From NCBI GenBank assembly GCA_964404065.1, contig CAYOIP010000045.1:1-8449 (forward strand): DNA of 8,449 nucleotides, in the 5' to 3' direction. Numbering within the stretch: the first letter of the stretch is position 1; each line of letters opens with the position of its first letter. Positions 1 to 6,607 of the stretch are shown here, one piece after another. A program made the position numbers and the translations under genes. A model generated the notes under the pieces. It was given only the letters and a program-made list of their open reading frames with translations, was not told where the DNA came from and did no database searches. Source of the DNA: UBA7396 sp964404065 (GTDB taxonomy: Bacteria; Patescibacteriota; Gracilibacteria; BD1-5; UBA6164).

Positions 1-2547
1 CAGGGAAAACCGCGCCCCAACCAATACGACTTCGATGCGATAGCCAGTCGAGATGTGATAATTTTGTCATTTTCTGACTTACTAAAATCAAATAAAAAAA
101 CTTTTATAAATATTCCATTTTTAGCATGAAGTGTTTTTCTTGCTATGCCAATGGTAATTTTTCAGCAAGCAAAAGATATGAAACTTGATCCTGGGCTTTT
201 CTTTGTTTCTGCAATAGCTTTATATATGATATTTTATATCTTCTTAAAATATTTATGATATAAATCTGAAACTAATGTATGAAATTTATCAGTTAGTAAT
301 GATAAAAATAAGGAAAGCGAAACTATAAAATTATCTTATGAAAAACAAACTTCTAGCTGAATAGTTTCGTATTTTACTAGTTTTACCCATATTTGAGAAG
401 ATATTTTTTCTAAAAAATCTTACCTAATTTATTTATTTATTATCTGAATTTTAGTTTGATTTGCTTTTACAATCAAATTTACATCACTTTTACTTATTAG
501 TTGAATTATTTGAATAATTTTTTATTCAAAACTATGAATTGCTTGATTTTTCTCTTATTTATCATTTTATATTGCAATTTTTACAAAAGCTTGACTTTGG
601 TCAATGATGAATGTAGTTTTTCCAAAAGATGATATTGATTTGATAAATAAAATTTTTATTTGATGAATTGTTATTTGAATGGTTTTATTTTGATATAGTA
701 TAAATAAATACTCTTTCAAAGCTTTCAAAAAATTTCTTTTAATATTTTTGATTTTTATTTCTTGAGTTTGAGTTTCAACTTCACCTTGGATTTTAAAAAA
801 TGTTATTACTTCAAAAAAAGTTGATGTTGGAAGTATTTTAAATTGAAAAACGGATATGTTTAATATTGATTATACAAAAATATATTCTCAAAAAGAACTT
901 GATGAAATAAAATCAAATGATACTCAAACTTCTATGACAGAATCTTGAACTTCAACAAATGAAGATTTATGAAGATATTTTTGATATGAAAAATGAATAA
1001 GTAATTATTTGAAACTCCCATATAACCTGACAATGCAAACAAATCAAAAATGAGAATATACAGATATTACTTATATATTTTTAGCTTTAATTCCAGTTAT
1101 TTTATTTTTATCATTTAAACTTGAAATTTATAGTATTTGAATGTTTTTATTGTCTTTTTCTTCATTTTTATTTTTCTTTAATGATAAAGTAAATAATTAC
1201 CTTACAAATATTTTCTCTTTAATAGATTTACCACTTTGATATTTAATAATTTTATTTGTATTTTTAATTCCATTTTTATATGTAATTTATACTTTAGATA
1301 AGCAAAAACATTCACAACTTTTTAAACTAAATTTAGTTTTTTGAGTTTTGTATATTTTCTTATGGACTATTTCTGCATTTTGAATTGTTTGGTATGGAAT
1401 TTTGATGTATTATAGCATGTTATTTGCTTTTAGTATCTGAATTTACTATATTTCAAGTTATGAAGAAAAAGATGATTTTAAAAATAAATTTTTCAAATTA
1501 TTTTGAAGTTTTATTACACTATTAATAGTTTCAATTTATTTTTTTAATTCTACTTTTCCACACTGATTTAATAACTTAAAACAAGCTAGTTATACTACTT
1601 TCAAAGCTTGAACTACAGATAAATATGTAACAATTTTTGAGTCTCATCCTGATTATTTTGATGTGTTAGTTGAGTTAAATATTAAAAATGATAAGCAAAA
1701 ATATTTAGCAAATCAAATAATTTCAGAAATTAAAAATGAAAAGCTAAAAGAAATTTTAGTTTGAAATAATATTTCTGATTTAATCAGTTTAAATCAAGCT
1801 TTTAGAGAATTATCAAATATGAGTGATGATAATTGAAATATCGAAATAATTAACTTGAAAGCCGAAGTAGCTAAACTTAGAAACAATTTATATAAGAATG
1901 TACTATATCCAGAAAATGATTATAAAAATACTGCTTGAATTTATAGAATTTGAACATTTTTAAAATATTTTATTTCAAATAATAATGTTAGACTTTTAGA
2001 AGATAGTTTAATATTTGAATTTGATAAATATTTTTATGATGAAAGTGATGTAAATATTTGAGTAGATAGAATGAAAAAAATGTGAGTAAATTATTTTTTA
2101 GTTGATTTAAATGCGGCAACGATTGATAAAGATCCAGCACATAATTTGACTAAAAGATATGAAGAACTTTTATATACTTTCACATCAGATAAATTAGAAC
2201 TTATTCAAACAGATAGTATTTGTTTGAAAATTGCTTTAGAGGATTATAAAAAGTCAAATAAAACAAAAGAGGATTTAGATAATTATTTGAAATTTGCATG
2301 AGTAAATTATGAAAGTTATTCTTCTTCTTGAGAAACTATAAATAGGTGAATTAAACAACTTTGATGTTATAATAAGATTTTAGAATTGATTTCAAGTGAG
2401 TGAATAATAAATGAAAAAGATTATTCTTACTTATTACCAATTGTTAATTATTTAAATCAAAATAAAATTTCTTCTCAAGATGAACTTGTGAATTTTTTCC
2501 AAAATTATATAAGTCATGGTTGGATGGCACTTTTTAGGATTAAATAA
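1..2547 (+). CDS. GT-C (PMT/ArnT-like) membrane glycosyltransferase, 5' end missing
   Basis: Frame 1 is open from the first base to TAA at 2545-2547, giving 848 residues, provided UGA is Gly; I count about 43 in-frame TGAs. The start lies outside the window. About ten hydrophobic segments are visible, near residues 36-56, 66-86, 141-176, 179-207, 214-233, 243-260, 355-393, 410-432, 440-485 and 498-518. The motif SPWILKN (261-267) and the later GIVWYGILMYY stretch resemble PMT_2/ArnT-type enzymes, which move sugars from lipid-linked donors to acceptors outside the membrane. Residues from about 520 to the end form a soluble C-terminal part containing GVNYFLVDLN, similar to the final domain of such enzymes. 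The GT-C class is fairly secure; donor and acceptor are unknown. The first ~57 bases are much more GC-rich than the rest. The gene converges on the toxin-antitoxin operon. A surface glycan or glycoprotein role, perhaps linked to the nearby pilin, is inference. Confidence 0.8.
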
Positions 2548-2557
2548 AAAAATCTTG

Positions 2558-2600
2558 GAAATTTTTGCAAGAAAAAACTCTTTCTGAAATGAAAGAGTTT
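2558..2600. repeat. 43-bp direct repeat, copy 1
   Basis: These 43 bases are identical to 3143-3185, in the same orientation. The repeat contains GAAATTTTTGCAAG followed by a hairpin with 10-bp arms. The two copies bracket the toxin-antitoxin operon, with a period of 585 bp. Confidence 0.95.
2572..2600 (-). terminator. Intrinsic terminator of the toxin-antitoxin operon
   Basis: The arms AAACTCTTTC (2575-2584) and GAAAGAGTTT (2591-2600) are perfect complements around a 6-nt loop. On the minus strand the hairpin runs into six T's (2577-2572), so it ends minus-strand transcription five bases past the toxin stop. On the plus strand only three T's follow, so it is a weaker stop for the glycosyltransferase gene. 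Confidence 0.8.
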
Positions 2601-2605
2601 AAAAA

Positions 2606-2875
2606 TTATTCGTATAATTCACTATGAGTTCAAATATCTATAAAATCAACAAATTCGTAAGTTCAGTTTGGATATTCCCTAAATATAGCTCTATAATCTC
2701 AAGTAATATTTATACTTCTAAATCAAGAATATTCTCATTTTAAAGCATGATTATTTAATGATTTTTCAAATGGATTTTTCATAAAAATAATTAAGTTTTT
2801 ATCAAACTTACTTTTTATTTTTAATCATAATTTATTATATGATTTTATAAATCTTTTTATTTTTGTTACTTTCAT
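2606..2875 (-). CDS. Type II toxin, YafQ/RelE-family mRNA interferase
   Basis: This 89-residue protein is seen only when UGA is Gly; seven in-frame TGAs would otherwise break it. ATG is at 2875-2873 and TAA at 2608-2606. The C-terminal half matches the YafQ pattern: NHALKG with H43, then R53, SINITGD with D60, YRAIF with R62, and GTHSELYE with H84. By my alignment from memory, E. coli YafQ uses H50, H63, D67 and H87. Three of these have counterparts here, but the H63 position is Asn (N56). Members of this family are ribosome-dependent RNases that cut mRNA during translation and are held inactive by a small antitoxin. The start lies one base after the antitoxin stop, as expected for a coupled operon. 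Family assignment is strong; activity is not shown, and the N56 change could alter it. Confidence 0.85.
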
Positions 2876-2876
2876 A

Positions 2877-3098
2877 CTAAATTCATTTTTTTAAATCTGA
2901 TAAAAATTCCATCGGATCAGAGTAATATTTTCTTTCTTCATTTTTATATTCGTCGCTATTTATATACTCAAGTAAAGTCATATCTTCTACATCTTTTTCT
3001 TTTTTCTTTGGGAATATAAAATCTCTAGTATATTTTATTCTAGTTCCATAAAGTTTTACTATATTTTCAGGAACATTTTCTATAGTTATAGTTGCCAT
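2877..3098 (-). CDS. Antitoxin partner of the YafQ-like toxin
   Basis: ATG is at 3098-3096. The frame meets a TGA at 2885-2883 that must be read as Gly, and ends at TAG (2879-2877), giving 73 residues with the C-terminus LKKGI. A standard-code reading would stop two codons early. The protein starts MATITIENVPENIVKLYG, consistent with a short N-terminal beta strand and helix of the kind that dimerises and binds DNA in RelB/ribbon-helix-helix-like antitoxins. The rest is charged and probably helical (KKKEKDVEDM, DEYKNEERKYY), as is usual for a toxin-wrapping tail. The fold family is not certain. It is identified mainly by size, by being upstream of the toxin, and by the one-base spacing. It probably represses its own promoter, as such antitoxins do; no operator was identified. 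Confidence 0.75.
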
Positions 3099-3128
3099 AA
3101 TTTGAAAATTAATTTTTAAATTACTTTA

Positions 3129-3155
3129 ATTATAAACTTTTTGAAATTTTTGCAA
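3129..3155 (-). promoter_or_regulatory. Candidate promoter of the toxin-antitoxin operon
   Basis: Minus strand: TTGCAA (3155-3150), 15-bp spacer, TATAAT (3134-3129). A perfect -10 lies about 30 bases before the antitoxin ATG. The -35 falls inside repeat copy 2, just past the pilin gene's terminator. The spacer is short; TCTTGC at 3157-3152 is an alternative -35 with a 17-bp spacer. No Shine-Dalgarno sequence is visible before the ATG. Confidence 0.45.
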
Positions 3156-3185
3156 GAAAAAACTCTTTCTGAAATGAAAGAGTTT
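3143..3185. repeat. 43-bp direct repeat, copy 2
   Basis: Identical to 2558-2600. The flanks differ: copy 2 is preceded by TTTTT and followed by TTAGTT, whereas copy 1 is preceded by TCTTG and followed by AAAAAT, so the shared unit ends sharply. This copy lies between the antitoxin start and the pilin stop. Confidence 0.95.
3157..3185 (-). terminator. Intrinsic terminator of the pilin/adhesin gene
   Basis: Same hairpin as in copy 1: arms 3160-3169 and 3176-3185, loop TGAAAT, then six T's on the minus strand (3162-3157). Here two more A/T pairs can extend the stem. It starts eight bases after the pilin TAA. T-rich plus-strand sequence also follows, so it may work in both directions. Confidence 0.8.
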
Positions 3186-3193
3186 TTAGTTTT

Positions 3194-5578
3194 TTATGAA
3201 GCTCATACATCTGTAGAAGGAAATTGTCTAGTAGTTCAAGGCCGAATTATACGACAAGCTCAGTTTCAACCATATCATCAATTATTTCATCAATCTCATC
3301 TTCCCCCTCATCATCAATTACTTCATCAGTTTCATCATATAACGGATGATGGATTTATACTTCCATTATTTCAATTACTTCATCAGTTTCATCATAAATT
3401 TATTCATCCCCCTCATCATCAATTACTTCATCAATATACTCATACTCATCCTCCTCATCAAGCAGCATTTCAACTTGCAGATATTCAATTACTTCAATTT
3501 GATGTATATCATCACGCTCATCCTCATCAAGCACATGCTGCTGATCATCAATTTCATCATCCATCTCATCAACTAAAAGCTCATCACGCTCATCCTCATC
3601 ATCATCAAATAACTCAAGCTCATCCTCATCAAGCAATAATTATTGAATTAAAAGATGAATTTAATCAATTATTTCAAGGAGACCCTCACGATCAAATAAT
3701 TATAGAAATATTTTGTCAGCTTGTTGTTGTAAAATTATTTTTATAAACTAATCATCCTCCTCATCATCAACCCGCATCAACTCATCAACCACCCCCTCAA
3801 ACACAAACCACACTCACACTAGTAACTCAAGCAGGAACAGTCCAAGTATAAGATCAAGGAGTAGTATAAAGTTGTTCTCATCTAGGAATACTACACCCAC
3901 TTCCATTCCGAGAATATCAGTTAGCAGTATCACACTTATACTGACAAGTGTTAGAAGTAGGAGTAGCCGAATATCAAGCAGTAGTTGCAACTAAAGAAGT
4001 TCAATTAGGAGCATTAACTAAAGAATAACTAATAGTTGAGTTATAATACAAAGCTCAAGTAGGCAAAGAACTACAAGCTCAATTCACATAAGCTAAACAA
4101 CTTCAAGCACTTTCATAAAATCAACTATCACAACTCCAAGGACAAGAATTTGAAGTTAAAGCAGTGGAAGAAGTATAAGAAGAATTAGTAGGTTTATTTG
4201 TACAAGATTTAAATGTAGTCTGTCATGTTTGATCTTGATATTGTCATGTAGTACAAGAAGTTTGACTAATTTGTCATGAACTAGCTACATAATACCCGGC
4301 AGAAGCAGCTACACAATCAGTTCAATTCCAATAATATCAAGCCTGACACACAAACTTACAAACTCAAGAAGTAGTAGAATGAGACCAAGTAGCAGTTCAT
4401 TGAGTTCAGTTTATTTGAGCATAAGTAGGCATAGTTCAACTACAAGTATCTAAAATACAATTCCAAACTCAAGAAGAAACATAATCAGTATTACAATTTG
4501 TGTTTATACTTCCATAAGATACTATTCAGTTATTACAAGTAGCAGTTACATCTCAAGTTCAATTTGTTATTCAAGTTGAATATGCTTGAGAAATAGAGTG
4601 ATTTAAAGCAGATATAGTTATTCAACTATAAGTAGTAGCTAAACAATTACTATAACTAATATTACTAACACTTAAATTTACTTCAGAAAAATACTTTTCT
4701 CAAAATATTTCTTTTCAAATTATACTAACATCATATCATAACGCTTCTTTTAAAACTCAAGAATTAGATAAAAAAGTAGTTTTATCTGTTATAGCTGAAA
4801 TATTTACTCAAGTTAAAGTTACACTTGATGTTCAAGTTAGTTCTTGTAATAAAGTAGAAGTATTTTTATTTTCTTGTATTTTGTTTGTATCTAGTTTATA
4901 TGGTAAATTTTCTTTTTTATCAACGATAAAATAAGTTCAAGTTGATATTAAATTTCAACTTCAAGTGAATATTAAACTTGGTAGATTATACAAGTATCAA
5001 TTATATTTTAGAAGTCAATTATAGTTTCAATTTACTTTTGCTTTATATGAGCTATCAGCATAAGTTATAGGAACTATTCCTTCCCTTATTCTTAAGGGAA
5101 GGTTAGGATGGGTTAATGAAACTCCATTTTCTAAAACTGTAGATAATTGATAATATTTATAATCCACACTTGTTCCATAAATATAATTTGTTTCAGAAAC
5201 TGGATCTTTTGGAGTTTTACTTATATTTATAATTCTAGAAATATTTTCTCAAATATTTCACACATAAACTAAAGCAACTCAATTTATACTTCAAGATAAA
5301 ACTTCTCAATCTGGTTTTGGATAATTTCCAGATTTTATTTCAAAAAGTGTTAATCATTTTTCTATATTATTTAGAGTTGCAAGTCTATTACTATCTCTAG
5401 CATTTAGAGTATAACCTTTAAAAGATATAAATGCTATTGTAGCTAGAATTGCTAAAATAGTGATGACAATGATTAGTTCTACGAGTGTAAAACCTTTTTT
5501 ACTCCTTTCTCCTAGAAGGGGAAAGGTTGGGATAGGGGTATTATTCGGTCTTGTGGAATTTGTACTTATCTTTCTCAT
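3194..5578 (-). CDS. Type IV pilin-like surface protein with Cys-rich and Gly-rich C-terminal regions
   Basis: With UGA read as Gly the frame runs from ATG 5578-5576 to TAA 3196-3194, 794 residues. Residues 1-29 are a leader. KKG|FTLVELIIVI (cut at G29/F30, Glu34 as mature E5) is a classic prepilin peptidase site with the hydrophobic pilin helix, so the protein is probably inserted in the membrane or assembled into a pilus. Residues 60-160 (RDSNRLATLNNIEKGL, KTPKDP, YIYG, YYQLSTVLENG) are a pilin-like domain. Residues about 345-565 are Cys-rich, with GYYWNG and GQYQDQTGQ units like EGF/TNFR-type or GCC2/GCC3 repeats. SYTWTVPAG (577-583) leads into a glycine-rich region (593-775), and RII(W)PG...FPSTD closes the protein, a tail typical of phage-tail-like and surface Gly-rich proteins. 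Two Trp positions (557 and 779) are CGG, and two palindromic elements are inserted in frame. A role as an attachment adhesin is inference; the exact start is uncertain because the leader contains a repeat. Confidence 0.85.
5079..5116. repeat. Palindromic repeat element inside the pilin gene, copy A
   Basis: CCTTCCCTTA (5079-5088) pairs with TAAGGGAAGG (5093-5102) across a 4-base loop, followed by TTAGGATGGG. On the coding strand it supplies about LTHPNLPLRIREG (residues 155-167), between VLENG and VPITYADSS of the pilin domain. It is richer in G+C than its surroundings. It resembles the common dispersed hairpins ending in a GGTTGGGGT-like tail. Confidence 0.65.
5504..5541. repeat. Palindromic repeat element inside the pilin gene, copy B
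   Basis: CCTTTCTCCT (5504-5513) pairs with AGGGGAAAGG (5517-5526), with one G-T wobble and a 3-base loop, followed by TTGGGATAGGGG. Same orientation and plan as 5079-5116. It encodes about NTPIPTFPLLGERS in the leader, before the KKG cleavage site, so it would be removed when the prepilin is processed. Confidence 0.65.
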
Positions 5579-5613
5579 ATAAAAAAGTAATGAAATAAAT
5601 TTTAAACTCTTAG

Positions 5614-5645
5614 ATTATAACTTCTTAATTATTTTTTGCATACAA
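5614..5645 (-). promoter_or_regulatory. Candidate promoter of the pilin/adhesin gene
   Basis: TATAAT (5619-5614 on the minus strand) is a perfect -10 about 36 bases before the ATG. The best -35 is TTGTAT (5645-5640), with a long 20-bp spacer, so that half is weak. It lies just downstream of the structured element ending near 5644. No Shine-Dalgarno sequence precedes the ATG. Confidence 0.4.
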
Positions 5646-5778
5646 AAAGGAGTAATTATCCTAAGTCGCCAAACTTATTCACTAACTTTCTATTTTACAG
5701 AAAAAAAGCAGATTGGATAATTACTCCAACTTGTTTTTCTGTAAAAAAACAATAAAAAAATAGTAAATAAATTTGGCA
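5644..5778 (-). ncRNA. Candidate structured (pseudoknotted) small RNA or leader element
   Basis: Three long inverted repeats lie in about 130 bases with no gene. C: 5668-5684 with 5761-5777 (17 bp). B: 5693-5705 with 5734-5746 (13 bp, perfect). A: 5649-5661 with 5715-5727 (13 bp, perfect; GGAGTAATTATCC). In minus-strand order the arms run C', B', A', B, C, A. B is therefore nested in C, and the B loop holds A', which can pair with A just past the C stem: an H-type pseudoknot plan. The two mismatches in C are G-U wobbles in the minus-strand RNA but C-A mismatches in the plus-strand RNA, so the minus strand is the likely transcript. A is followed by TTTTT, and a promoter-like sequence ends just before C'. 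I recognise no known family. It could instead be a leader controlling the pilin gene or a DNA-level element. Confidence 0.5.
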
Positions 5779-5784
5779 CTCACT

Positions 5785-5812
5785 ATTTTACTTAAATCTA
5801 AAAATTTGCAAA
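5785..5812 (-). promoter_or_regulatory. Candidate promoter of the structured RNA
   Basis: Minus strand: TTTGCA (5812-5807), 16-bp spacer, TAAAAT (5790-5785). Transcription would begin near 5778, the first base outside stem arm C'. Both boxes are imperfect and the region is A+T-rich, so chance matches are easy; the fit with the RNA boundary is the main support. Confidence 0.35.
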
Positions 5813-5813
5813 T

Positions 5814-5848
5814 AAAAAAGTAGAGATGTAGCATTGCTACATCTCTAC
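5814..5848 (-). terminator. Intrinsic terminator of clpP
   Basis: GTAGAGATGTAGC (5820-5832) and GCTACATCTCTAC (5836-5848) form a perfect 13-bp stem with a 3-base loop. On the minus strand six T's follow (5819-5814). It starts 13 bases after the clpP stop and separates clpP from the structured element. Confidence 0.9.
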
Positions 5849-5861
5849 AAATAAAATTTAA

Positions 5862-6482
5862 CTATTTATTTTTTATTATTTTATCTATAAGTCCATATTT
5901 CAAAGCTTCTTCTGGTCTCATATAATTATCTCTATCACAATCTTTTTCAACTTGTTTAATATCTTTTCATGTATGTTTAGATAAAAGTCAGTAAAGTAAA
6001 TTTCAAGTTTCAATTATATTTTCAGCTGCAATTTTTATATCAATTGCTTGTCATTCTGCTCATCCAAGAGGTTGATGAATCATTATCTCAGAGTTTGGTA
6101 GAGAATATCTTTTTCATTTTGTTCCTCAGGCTAAAAGCACACTTGCCATAGAAGCTGCAAGTCAAACACAAACTGTAATTATATCACATTGTACATATTG
6201 CATAACATCATAAATTGCAAGCCCGGCTGTTACATGTCATCCAGGAGAATTTATATAAATTGTAATTGGTGCTTTTGGATCTTGTTTTTCTAAAAATAAA
6301 AGTTGGGCAATTACAGTATTTGCAACATGAGAATCAATCGCTTCTCATAAAAATACTATTCTATCTTCTAAAAGTCTAGAATAAATATCGTAAGCTCTTT
6401 CTCAACCAGGAACTTTATCAATTACTGTTGGTATCAAAGTAGCAGTAATTTGTTTTTTCTTTTTTGATGTAATTCAAGCCAT
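5862..6482 (-). CDS. clpP: ATP-dependent Clp protease proteolytic subunit ClpP
   Basis: With UGA as Gly the frame runs from ATG 6482-6480 to TAG 5864-5862, 206 residues, the normal size for ClpP. Hallmarks in order: LIPTVIDKVPGGERAYDIYS (16-35) after a short N-terminal extension; RIVFLGEAID (41-50); PITIYINSPGG (72-82); catalytic Ser111 in GLAASMAS; catalytic His136 in IMIHQPLG; and catalytic Asp185 in DCDRDNYM. The spacing Ser-His 25 and His-Asp 49 equals that of E. coli ClpP. The product forms the barrel-shaped cytosolic peptidase that degrades proteins unfolded by ClpX or ClpC/ClpA; none of these ATPases is in the window. About a dozen in-frame TGAs sit at Gly positions, including conserved ones such as the first Gly of LGEA and one in the LLAGG stretch, which independently supports UGA = Gly. 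It is monocistronic here, with its own promoter and terminator, and divergent from the gene at 6608. Confidence 0.97.
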
Positions 6483-6513
6483 AAATAAAAATTAGAAAGT
6501 AAATTTAAGTTTG

Positions 6514-6541
6514 ATTATATAAAAAAATAAAAAACACTCAA
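6514..6541 (-). promoter_or_regulatory. Promoter of clpP
   Basis: Minus strand: TTGAGT (6541-6536), 16-bp spacer, TATAAT (6519-6514). The -10 is perfect and the -35 matches 4 of 6. It lies 31 bases before the clpP ATG. No CIRCE or other heat-shock operator and no Shine-Dalgarno sequence was seen. Confidence 0.55.
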
Positions 6542-6581
6542 ATTTTTTTGTAATTTATTTTAATTTATGATATCATTTTAA

Positions 6582-6587
6582 TATAAT
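6582..6587 (+). promoter_or_regulatory. Candidate -10 box of the gene at 6608
   Basis: A perfect TATAAT lies 20 bases before the ATG. No convincing -35 is found at 16-18 bp, so this is half a promoter. It would give a very short leader of about 14 bases, again without a Shine-Dalgarno sequence. Confidence 0.35.
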
Positions 6588-6607
6588 TTAAAAATAAAAA
6601 CAAAAAT

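Noticed and set aside
2558..3185. Insertion sequence explaining the 43-bp direct repeats
   Set aside because: There is no transposase between the repeats and no terminal inverted repeats; 43 bp is also too long for a usual target-site duplication.
3346..3576. Short plus-strand hydrophobic frame
   Set aside because: Shadow of the same glycine-rich region in another frame.
3400..3636. Minus-strand Asp/Glu-rich frame
   Set aside because: Out-of-frame reading of the pilin glycine codons (GATGA runs). The pilin frame explains this region and ends in recognisable motifs.
3141..3746. Plus-strand 201-codon frame rich in His, Gln, Pro and Leu
   Set aside because: It is the complement of the pilin gene's glycine-rich region: runs of TGA/GGA glycine codons read TCATCA on the other strand. 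No family motif, and it begins inside the terminator repeat.
3290..3780. Possible CRISPR or tandem-repeat array from the recurring TCATCATC/CATCCTCATCA units
   Set aside because: Units are irregular, with no constant repeat length or unique spacers. They are glycine codons of the pilin tail.
5354..5578. 74-residue stand-alone pilin
   Set aside because: It ends at a TGA that is sense here; the protein continues for 720 more residues with pilin-like and repeat domains.
5644..5778. tmRNA, SRP RNA, tRNA or integron attC site
   Set aside because: No tRNA-like acceptor or CCA end, no SRP tetraloop motif, and the inverted repeats cross rather than nest as they do in attC.
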